Assembly (NCBI GenBank): GCA_965363355.1
Contig: CBDTTM010000034.1
Coordinates: forward strand, 1 to 17,614
Reading direction: 5' to 3'
Source: CBDTTM01 sp965363355
GTDB taxonomy: Bacteria; Bacillota; Negativicutes; Selenomonadales; Selenomonadaceae
DNA: 17,614 nucleotides
The translations under genes and the position numbers were made by a program. This document shows, in pieces, positions 6,565-14,371 of this stretch. The notes beneath the pieces were generated by a model. It did no database searches, was not told the origin of the DNA, and was given only the letters and a program-made list of their open reading frames with translations. How positions within the stretch are numbered: position 1 is the first letter of the stretch; the number at the start of each line of letters is the position of its first letter.

Positions 6565-6584
6565 TATGTTCTCTACAGAACATA
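6565..6584. repeat. 8-bp inverted repeat in the tRNA-Ser leader
   Basis: TATGTTCT (6565-6572) and AGAACATA (6577-6584) flank a 4-base centre, directly between the -10 box and the mature tRNA 5' end. In the transcript it would form a leader hairpin, possibly for 5' processing by RNase P; an operator is the alternative. Confidence 0.45.
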
Positions 6585-6588
6585 AAAT

Positions 6589-6617
6589 AGTATATCATAT
6601 TTATTTTTAAATGTAAA
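6589..6617 (-). promoter_or_regulatory. promoter of tRNA-Ser
   Basis: On the minus strand TTTACA (6612-6617) and TATACT (6589-6594) are 17 bases apart. This near-consensus housekeeping promoter places the start near 6582. Confidence 0.8.
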
Positions 6618-6662
6618 TATAGCAGTTTTTACCTTTGTGAAATACCCGGCAAAAGCAAAGAA

Positions 6663-6692
6663 AATCCGCAGCCATGCTTGCGGCTGCGGATT
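6663..6692 (-). terminator. terminator of tadA
   Basis: An 11-bp stem (AATCCGCAGCC pairing with GGCTGCGGATT) overlaps the TAA stop codon of tadA and is followed on the minus strand by TTCTTTG. Confidence 0.75.
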
Positions 6693-7197
6693 AAACATTG
6701 TCTTTTTCTTTTTGACGACACCTGGCAAAAAACTTCTTGATGATTGCCGCACAGTCGTCTTCGAGTACACCAGCAGTGACTTTGAGTTGATGATTCAACG
6801 CCCTATTGTCAACAATATTGAATAAGGACTCTGCTGCCCCTGCTTTATAGTCGGGCTTACCGTAGACTACCCGATCAACTCGGCTCATGATCAGTGCCCC
6901 GGCACACATGGGGCAAGGCTCAATTGTGACAAATAGGGTTGTGCCAGATAGACGCCATCTTTGCAACTTTTTGCAGGCATCTTGAATAACAATCAATTCT
7001 GCATGTGCCGTGGCATCCTGCCAAATCTCACGCATATTATGCCCGCTGGAAATAACTTTTCCCTGTTCATCGACTAAAACAGCGCCGATAGGAATCTCAC
7101 CTAAATCAAAAGCTTTTTGCGCCTCGGCCAAAGCTTGTTTCATATAAAACTCATCTTGCTCCATCCATTCACGCCCATCTTCATGTTTTGCAAACAT
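6691..7197 (-). CDS. tadA: tRNA-specific adenosine-34 deaminase TadA
   Basis: This enzyme deaminates A34 to inosine in the anticodon of tRNA-Arg(ACG), letting it read CGU, CGC and CGA. The product of 168 residues shows the zinc deaminase core: H65-A-E67 (zinc ligand and proton-shuttling Glu), then P-C95-P-M-C98 (zinc ligands), with G-E-I-P-I-G-A-V-L-V before them and the family's D-x-K-A-G-A loop after. Length is normal. The upstream ATG has a moderate GTGAG ribosome binding site. An internal ATG at 7162-7164 (M-E-Q-D-E-F-Y-M) matches the usual TadA N-terminus and could be the true start, shortening it to 157 residues. The 72-residue gene ends 23 bases upstream, so the two are probably one transcript. 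Confidence 0.95.
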   Translation of the reverse strand: MFAKHEDGREWMEQDEFYMKQALAEAQKAFDLGEIPIGAVLVDEQGKVISSGHNMREIWQDATAHAELIVIQDACKKLQRWRLSGTTLFVTIEPCPMCAGALIMSRVDRVVYGKPDYKAGAAESLFNIVDNRALNHQLKVTAGVLEDDCAAIIKKFFARCRQKEKDNV

Positions 7198-7220
7198 TAT
7201 ATCTCACTTAAGAACATTCG

Positions 7221-7439
7221 TCAAAACAGGGATTTATGAAGTTCTACTTCATAAGGCGGCGTCAATGTGCTTACTGTATTCTTTTTCGCGATGGTCTTTT
7301 GCAAAATTGCTTCAAATCCATCTTTCTTATCCTTTTTGCCTTGTGACCAGCTTTGTCCGCGGTCTTGTTCATGCGGTTGATAAATATCATACCGATGAAT
7401 CACAGGTGTCCTTGTAACACGCATTACTTTTTCTAACAT
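7221..7439 (-). CDS. small conserved-looking protein of unknown function upstream of tadA
   Basis: A 72-residue, lysine- and glutamine-rich soluble protein. The ATG follows AAGGAGGGG at 5-6 bases, a near-perfect ribosome binding site, which is the main reason to accept it. A middle segment (G-F-E-A-I-L-Q-K-T-I-A-K-K) looks helical and amphipathic. No Cys, membrane segment or known motif. It precedes tadA by 23 bases and is probably co-transcribed. I do not recognise the family. Confidence 0.7.
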   Translation of the reverse strand: MLEKVMRVTRTPVIHRYDIYQPHEQDRGQSWSQGKKDKKDGFEAILQKTIAKKNTVSTLTPPYEVELHKSLF

Positions 7440-7741
7440 TTTAACCCCTCCTTGGATTAAATTATGTCCTTATACTTTTATATCGTCATTTTATTCCAAA
7501 AATTAAGGACTATTTTCACAAATTTTAACTTTTATGGTCAATTCATCCCATACAACTTTTTCCAGCCTCAAACACAGAATATATGACCGTAACCAGTCTA
7601 AATCGACGCACAGGCAAACTGCATTGTCCGGAACACCGACAACCACATGTCGCCAGCGACACGAAAATCCAAACAGTTTGTCATTGATACTTTTATTTAA
7701 AAAAACGGTACCACTCACTCCTTATATAAAACTTCAATAAT
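7440..7741. other. 302-base gap upstream of the tadA operon
   Basis: It probably carries the promoter and leader of the 72-residue gene, but I cannot fix a promoter. A minus-strand frame (7503-7718, GTG start, 71 codons) has an AAGGAG overlapping its own start, no internal Met and five Cys, so I doubt it is coding. Two short inverted repeats lie inside: TGTCGC/GCGACA near 7648-7661 and a bulged TTGTC/GACAA hairpin near 7625-7643. They may indicate structure in the leader. Confidence 0.35.
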
Positions 7742-7782
7742 ACAAAAACAGCCTGACGAAAAATTCGCCAGGCTGTTTTTGT
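7742..7782. terminator. intrinsic terminator (bidirectional)
   Basis: The 14-base arm ACAAAAACAGCCTG (7742-7755) pairs with 7769-7782, with a further short GAA/TTC stem inside. A and T runs flank both sides. It lies 16 bases after the stop of the 170-residue membrane protein gene on the minus strand. Confidence 0.85.
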
Positions 7783-7798
7783 GCCATCGTAATATTTT

Positions 7799-8311
7799 TT
7801 ATTGTCTGCGAGGCAATCGCTGCAAAAGAAGTTTTGCTAGAATAATTCCCAAACACCCCGTCACCACCTGCGGCCAGCTCATCATAAAGGACAGCGCTGC
7901 AACTACCTGATCGGGTAAATGAATCATCGCAAAAAGCAGCTTCGTCCCGATTGCCAAAAAAACGGCTTTGGCAACAGCTGCAATCCATACCCAGCGATTT
8001 TGCCAAAGATAATAGCCCAGCAAAGTGTACAAGACATTTCCCAAACCGACAATCGGAACCATAAAGACAACGGGCAGATTGCCCTGCATAAAGGCTACTA
8101 GAGGCAAAATCAATCCTAACAGCGCCATTCGAGGATTCTTAGTATAGATTGCAGCCAGCAATAAAGTCATATTGACCAAACTGCCAATCAAAAACATATT
8201 AACAGGGCCTGGAACCATCGGTATAATTAAGCGAATGCTTTGCAGCAAAATCGCAATTGCCAAGAAAAAAGCAGCATATACATATGTTTTCCATCGATTT
8301 GCATCGTTCAT
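7799..8311 (-). CDS. integral membrane protein resembling an ECF-transporter S component
   Basis: 170 residues with about five hydrophobic segments: near residues 9-30, 37-55, 62-90, 106-128 and 136-163. The first helix carries the pattern A-I-L-L-Q-S-I-R-L-I-I-P followed by G-P-V-N-M-F-L-I-G-S-L-V-N. This resembles small membrane proteins annotated as ECF (energy-coupling factor) transporter S components, which bind a vitamin or similar small molecule and work with a shared T/A1/A2 energising module. No such module genes are nearby, as is usual for group II ECF systems, so the substrate cannot be guessed. The C-terminus is basic (R-L-P-R-R-Q). It is a single-gene unit with its own promoter and terminator. 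Ribosome binding site GAAGGG is somewhat far from the ATG. Confidence 0.7.
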   Translation of the reverse strand: MNDANRWKTYVYAAFFLAIAILLQSIRLIIPMVPGPVNMFLIGSLVNMTLLLAAIYTKNPRMALLGLILPLVAFMQGNLPVVFMVPIVGLGNVLYTLLGYYLWQNRWVWIAAVAKAVFLAIGTKLLFAMIHLPDQVVAALSFMMSWPQVVTGCLGIILAKLLLQRLPRRQ

Positions 8312-8346
8312 ATTTGTTCGTTCCCTTCCAGTTCATTTCAAACTCT

Positions 8347-8375
8347 ATGATACACGGATGGTCGCATTGATGCAA
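8347..8375 (-). promoter_or_regulatory. promoter of the ECF-S-like gene
   Basis: On the minus strand TTGCAT (8370-8375) and TATCAT (8347-8352) are separated by 17 bases, 36 bases before the ATG. Confidence 0.65.
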
Positions 8376-8404
8376 ATCGCAAAAACAAAACTATACATAC
8401 TTCC

Positions 8405-9514
8405 TTACTCTATATTCCGCTTTGCCTTTTCAGCAGTGATATCAGCAAGCAATTGTCCAGCTTGAACAGCTGCCATCGGCCGATAGAAATAATATCCCTG
8501 CACTTCGTCACATTCTTGTTTTTTAAGGAAATTCCATTGTTTTTCTGTTTCCACACCTTCAGCGATAACTTTTATATGAAGGCTTTTAGCTAGCACAATA
8601 ATTGCTTTTATGATAGCTTCATCCTTTTCGTTGACCCCGATTCCACGAACAAAAGACATGTCGATTTTGATTTTATTCGCCGGAAAATGTTTCAAATAAA
8701 CCAACGATGAATATTTTGTGCCAAAATCATCGATTACGATATGGATTCCCTGCCGCTGAAAGTCTTCCATGATATCAACGATTGCATTTTTTTGTCGCAA
8801 GACAATGCTTTCACTGATTTCAAGCTCAAGGTTGCTCGGCACAAGACCATTTTCATACAAAATCTGCTCTACCATCACCAATAAATCTTGTTTTTTAAAC
8901 TGATGCAATGAAATATTGACTGCCATGCGAATAGCAGGGTATCCTGCTCGCTGCCAACGTCGGCTTTGCTCACAAACCTGCTGTAAGATCCATGATCCAA
9001 TCGGAAAAATAAGCCCGCTTCGTTCTGCCAGCGGAATGAACTCATGCGGTAGAATCAATCCAAGCGCCGGATGGTTCCAACGTACTAAGGCTTCCATACC
9101 AACAATTTCATTGGTCCGGCAGCTGACTTGCGGCTGATAGTATACTTCCAGCTCATTTCTCTCGATGGCTCCATACAATAAGTTGCTGAGTTCCTGGGTT
9201 TTATTGATTGCATTTCGCATGCCTTGTGTACAAAAAGCGTGTTGGTTCTTTCCACTTTCCTTCGCTTTATACATCGCAATATCCGCATTTTTAATCAATG
9301 CATCCGCTGTTTTTCCATCGTGTGGATATATGGCGATGCCGATGCTAGTTGTCACAAAAACATCTTGATCATTCAAACTGAACGAACTGCGAAAACACCT
9401 TACGATTTTATCCGCAATTTGTTCGACATCGGCCGCATCTTTTATATCTTCAAGCAATACGATAAATTCATCTCCGCCAAATCTAGCGACAACATCTCTG
9501 CCTCTCCCGCCCGA
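8405..9514 (-). pseudogene. 3' half of a broken GGDEF-EAL gene (c-di-GMP phosphodiesterase domain)
   Basis: This frame opens after a TGA at 9515-9517 and begins in the middle of a GGDEF domain (R-F-G-G-D-E-F at 9464-9481), then runs through a complete EAL domain. Numbered from TTG 9457 (350 residues), the EAL residues look intact: E122-A-L, N181, E213, D243-D244, K264, E300 in I-A-E-G-V-E-T and Q320-G. EAL enzymes hydrolyse c-di-GMP to pGpG. Loop 6 reads D-D-F-G-T-K instead of the usual D-D-F-G-T-G. No ribosome binding site or ATG precedes the EAL part, so separate translation is doubtful. The start of the GGDEF domain lies in another frame (9442-10758), and about 50 residues between the two parts are missing. 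Originally one gene with that frame. Confidence 0.8.
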
Positions 9515-10758
9515 TCAACTGCACGGTTTAAAAGTTTCGTTCCAAGGACACGGTTTGGCAATTCTGTTAGGTAATCATGATATGCGACATATTTGATATC
9601 TTCCTGTGCCTGTTTTCTCTCTCCAATTTCACGTTGGAGGTTCTCATTGGCAATTTTCAGCTGCTCTTCGTTATGCTTGATTTGATTTTGTGCACCTTCC
9701 AAAGCATCCAGCATCGCGTTGATATCTTTTGCCACAGCCGTCAATTCATCATCTGCTGCAGGCGGTTTCAATCGCCGAGAAAATTCTTTTTTACTGCCAA
9801 TAGTACGTATTTCTCCACTTAATTTTCCCAATCGTCGTAGTACACTATGATCTAGAAAAGAAAGTATGATTACTAAGAACACAAAAAATAAACCGACTAA
9901 TACCAACAAAGTAATCCGAATTGCATTTTGACCGATGGTATGGATAGACCGATCTGTTTTGACTTCCATCTGCAAAACCGGTTGTCCATATATATCATCT
10001 ACTATAAAATACCCCGCAATCTCACTTTCGCTAAGTAAATTCACTTCAACGGGTGCCTCATCTGATTGGCTTACTGATTCATTGAAGGATTTTTGATTTT
10101 CTAGAAGTTTTAGCTCTAAACCAACATCCAGCTGTTCACTAAGCGCTGAAATTTTATCCTCATCAATATATGTACCGATTATAATATGGCCCCGAATAGG
10201 GCCTTCGCCATCCGTTTTTAAAATGGGAGAAACTGCAATGACCATGGGTCGATTCTCCACCATGATAATTCCTTGCAATCGATAAGAAGGATCCTGATTT
10301 TTCAAAATCGGACTATTGGCTATATAATCAACAAAACTTGATGAAACATCCTTAATCCCCTTATTATTTTTATCCGTTTGATCGCTTTCTCCGGCATAAA
10401 TGTAATGGCCCTCTTCATCAATAAAAGCCATCAAGTCCAAATCCAAATTGGAAAATGTATTATACCCCAAATTCGCTTTTACATATTGCTCATCGTGACT
10501 ATGGATATAATCATATGTATCATCCCAAATAGCCCAATCGGTCAAAATATCGGCCATATTATGTTCATCATGTTGTATTGCTTTCTCAACTCGCATGACG
10601 TGCTCTCTTGCATACCGTTCTTCCAATAAATTGATTTTATTGAGCATAATACTATTCAGCACCAAATAAATCAACACTGTCATTGCCAAAAAAGACAACG
10701 TCAAACGTTTTATGATTTTATCGCGTATGGATTGCAAAGATTTTGTTTTCGCCTTCAT
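9442..10758 (-). CDS. CHASE4-HAMP sensor with truncated GGDEF domain (5' half of the broken gene)
   Basis: 438 residues from an ATG with an excellent GGAGGAGGG site. Order: TM1 (about 19-39); an extracytoplasmic CHASE4 domain (about 50-265) with the typical W-A-I-W-D-D-T-Y-D-Y and N-L-D-L-D-L-M-A-F-I-D; TM2 (about 278-301); HAMP (about 302-355); a coiled coil; and the beginning of GGDEF (Y-H-D-Y-L-T-E-L-P-N-R, 393-403). After N-R-A-V-D-R-A the frame leaves homology and ends 21 codons later, and the part of GGDEF that binds Mg and GTP is gone. CHASE4 senses an unknown external signal. The intact parent would have made or degraded c-di-GMP at the membrane. This half can be translated, but it cannot be a cyclase. 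It overlaps the EAL frame by 16 bases at the listed start. Confidence 0.85.
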   Translation of the reverse strand: MKAKTKSLQSIRDKIIKRLTLSFLAMTVLIYLVLNSIMLNKINLLEERYAREHVMRVEKAIQHDEHNMADILTDWAIWDDTYDYIHSHDEQYVKANLGYNTFSNLDLDLMAFIDEEGHYIYAGESDQTDKNNKGIKDVSSSFVDYIANSPILKNQDPSYRLQGIIMVENRPMVIAVSPILKTDGEGPIRGHIIIGTYIDEDKISALSEQLDVGLELKLLENQKSFNESVSQSDEAPVEVNLLSESEIAGYFIVDDIYGQPVLQMEVKTDRSIHTIGQNAIRITLLVLVGLFFVFLVIILSFLDHSVLRRLGKLSGEIRTIGSKKEFSRRLKPPAADDELTAVAKDINAMLDALEGAQNQIKHNEEQLKIANENLQREIGERKQAQEDIKYVAYHDYLTELPNRVLGTKLLNRAVDRAGEAEMLSLDLAEMNLSYCLKI

Positions 10759-10833
10759 TGATTCCCTCCTCCAGCGCCCAATAAGACATTTTTCCCATTG
10801 GGATATCTCTTACACACTTCTTTTTTTTCATTT

Positions 10834-10887
10834 TCACACAACATATTCTCTGCTCTCACTCATGATGACCAAGTCCTTTTTAGCCAT
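10834..10887 (-). pseudogene. 17-codon frame resembling the start of a CheW-like protein
   Basis: ATG at 10885-10887, preceded by AAAGG at about 8-10 bases, encodes M-A-K-K-D-L-V-I-M-S-E-S-R-E-Y-V-V and then TGA. The order of K-D-L-V and R-E-Y-V-V matches how CheW chemotaxis coupling proteins commonly begin. With only 17 residues this could be chance. If real it is the 5' stub of a deleted cheW, or a leader peptide of the CHASE4 gene. Confidence 0.22.
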
Positions 10888-11124
10888 ATTTAGCAACCTT
10901 TATCAAATAATCCCTGCTACGTTCCGGACGCATCTTTCTTGAATATTATTAAGGTATTCGACAAACGCCATTGATACCCTTTTTGTAAATGGGACTATTT
11001 TACCTATCATTAAAATTTCCAGTCTTTTATTTATATATAAAAAACTATGGAATCCGAGACAAAATCCATGCATAGCCACAACCGCAAATTATCCAATGCA
11101 CTCGCCAAAGAGATTTTATTCTAT

Positions 11125-11132
11125 GGTATAAT
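11125..11132 (+). promoter_or_regulatory. extended -10 promoter of the GT41 gene
   Basis: TGG-TATAAT (hexamer 11127-11132) is a perfect -10 with the TGn extension. No good -35 lies 16-18 bases upstream, as expected for extended -10 promoters. The transcript would start near 11139, about 57 bases before the ATG. Confidence 0.6.
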
Positions 11133-11195
11133 CAACAGCAAGGTATATATGCTTACCTCAATTATTTACTTTTAATATAAAGGATTGGATATACT

Positions 11196-12938
11196 ATGGA
11201 AAATGCCTTACAACAAGAAATCCAACGCACAGAGGCCCTGCTGCAAAAACAAAAAACAAATAAACCTGCCTTTAATCAATTGGTAAGTCTATATATAAAT
11301 GCGGGTGAACCATTACGCGCTTTGGCGACGGCTAAACAATTTGCCAAAGCAAACGACGAAGACCATGAAGCGCTATTCCTTTGTGCTTCACTTGAACTCT
11401 ATTTCGGCAATGAAGAAGCTGCGTTCAACCTCGCAAAAAAAGTCATTGGCCTCAATCCCCTGTATCTTGGAGCCTATATGACAATCGCCTTATATCATGA
11501 AAAAACGAACGATGTTAAAAATCAAATTATAGCTTTAGAAAAATTAATCTTAGCCGCAAAAGTTCTTTATGGCGAAAATTTCAAAAATGCTTTAGTCAGC
11601 CAAGCCGAAAAAAAACTCGCAACAACCTACATTGAACTCGGTTTATCGGCTAAAGCTGTTGAAGCTTATCGCCAATGCAGCCTAAAGGCCGAAGACAAGA
11701 CTGAGGAAATCTTTGCGTATAGCAGTTACCTCATGTGCCTGCATTATTTATCTGATTTAAACCAAAAAGAAATTTGGCATTTCCATGAAAGCTACAACGA
11801 TTTTTTTGCCGATACGATTCCGTATAATCATCCAAAGCCTGTGCCAAAAGACAAAATCCGATTGGGTTATGTCTCCCCTGATTTTCGCAATCATGTCGTC
11901 ATCTATTTTATCTATCATTTATTCAAAAATTTCAATCCGAATGCATTTGAAGTCTATTGCTATTGTAATTGCACAGAAGATAGTGCCACAGCGCAGCTCA
12001 AAAATCCCGGCATCACCTGGCGCGCCATCAACGAATTAAGCCCTGCCGATGCCGCCAAACAGATCCATGATGATGCCATCGATATCCTTTTTGAATTATC
12101 TGGGCATACCGCGCATAACTGCTTGCCGATTCTAGCTTACAAACCTGCACCCGTCCAAATTTGCGGCATTGGCTATTTCAATACAACAGGACTTAAAGCC
12201 ATCGATTATTTTCTTACGGATATACATGTAGATCCAGCAGCAGCAAACGATGGTTATTTCAGCGAAAAACTCTTGCGCCTGCCGCATTCGCATTGGTGCT
12301 ACACCAAACGAAGCGAAGCTCCTGCTTGCCAGGATGCTCCTAGCAAAACCAAAGATTATATTTCTTTTTGCTGTTTCAATACCTTTGCCAAAGTCACCGA
12401 TGAAATGCTGCTCGTTTGGAAAAAAATCTTAGCTTCCGTCCCAAACTCCAGACTTGTACTCAAAAATAAAATTTTCAACACGATTTATGGTATTGAAACC
12501 GTCTGCCAGCGTCTTTTGCTTTTGGGATTTGATTTAAAACAAGTACAATGCCTGCCATTGTCATTATCTCATATGAAAGAATATCTGGATATGGATATCG
12601 CACTTGACACCTTCCCCTATGTCGGCGGAGGCACTAGCTGCGAAGCTCTTTATATGGGAGTTCCGCTGATCACCTTGGCTGGAACAAGCCATGGCTCAAG
12701 ATTTGGCCTCAGCATCCTCAAAAATATCGGACTTGAAGAGTGCATCGCCTATGACAAAGAAGACTATGTCAAAAAAGCCGTTTCTCTCGCCAAAAATAAA
12801 GAACGTCTCTATGCACTTCATCGAAGTGAATTGCGCGACCGCATGGAAAATTCACCGCTGATGGATGCACCTGCTTATATGCAAGACCTTGAAACGGCCT
12901 ACCAAAAAATCTGGGCAGACTACATCGCTTCTCATTAA
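11196..12938 (+). CDS. TPR-containing GT41 (SPINDLY/O-GlcNAc-transferase-like) glycosyltransferase
   Basis: 580 residues. The N-terminal part (about 1-190) is helical with TPR-like repeats, for example A-L-F-L-C-A-S-L-E-L-Y-F-G-N-E-E-A-A-F near 59-77. From about 220 the family 41 glycosyltransferase domain follows: I-R-L-G-Y-V-S-P-D-F (221-230), L-S-G-H-T (301-305), K-P-A-P-V-Q-I (316-322), F-N-T-T-G (328-332), R-L-V-L-K423, then L-D-T-F-P-Y-V-G-G-G-T-S-C-E-A-L (470-485) and H-G-S-R-F-G (499-504), which builds the UDP-sugar site. Such enzymes attach a sugar to Ser/Thr of proteins; in flagellated Bacillota related enzymes often modify flagellin. The acceptor here is not known, and no flagellin gene is in the window. 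Cytoplasmic, no signal peptide. AAAGGA site 11 bases upstream. Complete, single-gene unit. Confidence 0.9.
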   Translation: MENALQQEIQRTEALLQKQKTNKPAFNQLVSLYINAGEPLRALATAKQFAKANDEDHEALFLCASLELYFGNEEAAFNLAKKVIGLNPLYLGAYMTIALYHEKTNDVKNQIIALEKLILAAKVLYGENFKNALVSQAEKKLATTYIELGLSAKAVEAYRQCSLKAEDKTEEIFAYSSYLMCLHYLSDLNQKEIWHFHESYNDFFADTIPYNHPKPVPKDKIRLGYVSPDFRNHVVIYFIYHLFKNFNPNAFEVYCYCNCTEDSATAQLKNPGITWRAINELSPADAAKQIHDDAIDILFELSGHTAHNCLPILAYKPAPVQICGIGYFNTTGLKAIDYFLTDIHVDPAAANDGYFSEKLLRLPHSHWCYTKRSEAPACQDAPSKTKDYISFCCFNTFAKVTDEMLLVWKKILASVPNSRLVLKNKIFNTIYGIETVCQRLLLLGFDLKQVQCLPLSLSHMKEYLDMDIALDTFPYVGGGTSCEALYMGVPLITLAGTSHGSRFGLSILKNIGLEECIAYDKEDYVKKAVSLAKNKERLYALHRSELRDRMENSPLMDAPAYMQDLETAYQKIWADYIASH

Positions 12939-12961
12939 ATATCAAAAAACACCGTCAAAGT

Positions 12962-12996
12962 AAAAGACTCACGACTTTTTCAGCCGTGAGTCTTTT
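12962..12996. terminator. bidirectional terminator between convergent genes
   Basis: A 12-bp perfect stem (AAAAGACTCACG, 12962-12973, with 12985-12996) is followed by T on the plus strand, with a TCTTTTACTTT tract on the minus strand. It serves both the GT41 gene and the convergent esterase gene. Confidence 0.85.
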
Positions 12997-13010
12997 TAAA
13001 TCGTCCTCGT

Positions 13011-13790
13011 TCATAAAGCAAATTTTTTCAAAGCCCGCTCAATCGCTGTATTGAAAAAATTCCAATCGTGTTTACCGTCCCACTCTTCATAAGAAAAATC
13101 ATAGTCGAGCAAGTCCATAGCCGTCTTAAAGCGAATATTCGCTTCAACAAAAGGATCCTGCTTACCACAAGCCGCATAAATTACTGGCTTCTCCTTTTCC
13201 TTATAAATGGCTTTCGCCAATTCAAGAATTTCATTTTCTTTTTGCCAAAGAAGTTCGGGGCCAAAAGCCGCTAAAAAATCCCGGGGAATTTGTTCACCAT
13301 ACTTTTTCTTAAAATCTTCCGTATTGCCTAACTGACGCTGCTCATCAAGCGCTTCCTTTAGATAAAGGCAAGCCGAAGAAAGTGCCCCACAAAAACCATA
13401 TTGCTCTGGATAAGAAAGTGCTGCCTTAAGCGCACCATACCCGCCCATTGACCCACCGATGATGCCGGTCATTTCACGCTTAGCGGATATATTAAAAACT
13501 TGTTTACAAATTTCAGGCAACTCCTTGGTGATATAGCTAAAATAGGGCAAACCGTATTTCATGTCCGTATAAAAGCTTCGCCCGACCTCTGGCAATACAA
13601 AAAAGATATCATATGCTGCCGCATAAGTTGGCAGCATCGTATAATCTATCATATCCCCGCTGCTGCCACAAAGACCATGCAGCAAATATATGACCTTATA
13701 GCTTTCTGTTTGGTGATGTTCCGGAGCAATAATGCTCAGACCTGTTTCCATCCCCAATATTTCAGAAAATACCTTACCGCGTAAAATCAT
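13011..13790 (-). CDS. esterase-D / S-formylglutathione-hydrolase-like serine esterase
   Basis: 259 residues of the putative esterase family PF00756 (alpha/beta hydrolase). The oxyanion region is Y-L-L-H-G-L-C-G (35-42), the nucleophile elbow is G-G-S114-M-G-G-Y-G-A-L, and the acid and base are probably D212 in C-G-K-Q-D-P-F and H241 in G-K-H-D-W. No signal peptide, so it acts in the cytoplasm. Relatives are acetylxylan- or tributyrin-type esterases that cleave short acyl esters; the substrate cannot be told from sequence. A deacetylase role for sugars is a reasonable guess given this family in gut anaerobes. Start ATG with GAGGAG at about 8 bases. It ends at the shared terminator, 14 bases away. 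Length is typical and all motifs intact. Confidence 0.88.
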   Translation of the reverse strand: MILRGKVFSEILGMETGLSIIAPEHHQTESYKVIYLLHGLCGSSGDMIDYTMLPTYAAAYDIFFVLPEVGRSFYTDMKYGLPYFSYITKELPEICKQVFNISAKREMTGIIGGSMGGYGALKAALSYPEQYGFCGALSSACLYLKEALDEQRQLGNTEDFKKKYGEQIPRDFLAAFGPELLWQKENEILELAKAIYKEKEKPVIYAACGKQDPFVEANIRFKTAMDLLDYDFSYEEWDGKHDWNFFNTAIERALKKFAL

Positions 13791-13954
13791 AAGCTTCTCT
13801 CCTCAACTATTTCTTTACCATTTATACAATCTTTTTCATGAGCAAACATCCATGATAAGAATTCACAGCCAATAAAATAACCCCTGCAAATATATATTCA
13901 CAAGGGTCTATACGAATACAGAACAAAAAAATGCCGTTCTTTTCAAATTTATCT

Positions 13955-14344
13955 TCATAGTGTCAATGAGGCAATCAAATCCATTTTTTTCTGCTGCGCA
14001 TCTTGTTGCTGCTGCTGATTTGATGCTTCAATTCCGGATGAACTTATAGATGCCTTATATGCAGGCCCCATATTTTTCGATTCCGTTTTATCGGACTTAG
14101 CTGTTGCATCCGTATCCACCCTCGACGAGGATGTTGCCGATGCGCTTTGCACTGCCGAAATCTGTTCTTCGACCTTGTTTTTCTCTTGTTCAAGTTCAAG
14201 GACAGAAGCTTTATTCTCTGAAGAATCCAGCGACTTTGTCTGTGAAATCTGGTTCTCTAAATCAATTTTTTCTTGTTTGAGTTGACTGAGTATATACGTA
14301 GCGTCCTGCCCTGCAGCAGCCGCATAAATTGCATTCACAGCCAT
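13955..14344 (-). CDS. FlxA-like coiled-coil small protein
   Basis: 129 residues. It opens with M-A-V-N-A-I-Y-A-A-A-A-G-Q-D, then a heptad-patterned coiled coil (about 17-68, rich in L, I, E, K and Q), a Ser/Thr/Asp-rich linker (68-100) and a Q-rich tail (Q-Q-Q-Q-Q-D-A-Q-Q-K-K-M). The coiled coil is like FlxA-like proteins (PF14282), often expressed with flagellar and chemotaxis genes; the match is by pattern only. No signal peptide or Cys. The ATG follows GGAGGGG at 7 bases. It has its own promoter with a palindrome in the -35 region and no convincing terminator before the esterase gene 164 bases downstream. Confidence 0.7.
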   Translation of the reverse strand: MAVNAIYAAAAGQDATYILSQLKQEKIDLENQISQTKSLDSSENKASVLELEQEKNKVEEQISAVQSASATSSSRVDTDATAKSDKTESKNMGPAYKASISSSGIEASNQQQQQDAQQKKMDLIASLTL

Positions 14345-14371
14345 CGGGTTTCCCCTCCCTTCCTACTTTAT

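Larger units (their letters stand above)
10759..11195. other. 437-base divergent intergenic region
   Basis: It separates the CHASE4 gene (minus) from the GT41 gene (plus). It holds the plus-strand extended -10 promoter, an imperfect repeat CCCAAT/ATTGGG close to the minus-strand ribosome binding site, and a 17-codon minus-strand frame (10834-10887) discussed separately. I see no c-di-GMP riboswitch consensus and no RNA gene. Confidence 0.5.

Noticed and set aside
7503..7718. 71-codon minus-strand frame starting at GTG
   Set aside because: The purine-rich site overlaps the start itself, the frame has no internal Met and five Cys, and it overlaps two short inverted repeats. Probably not coding.
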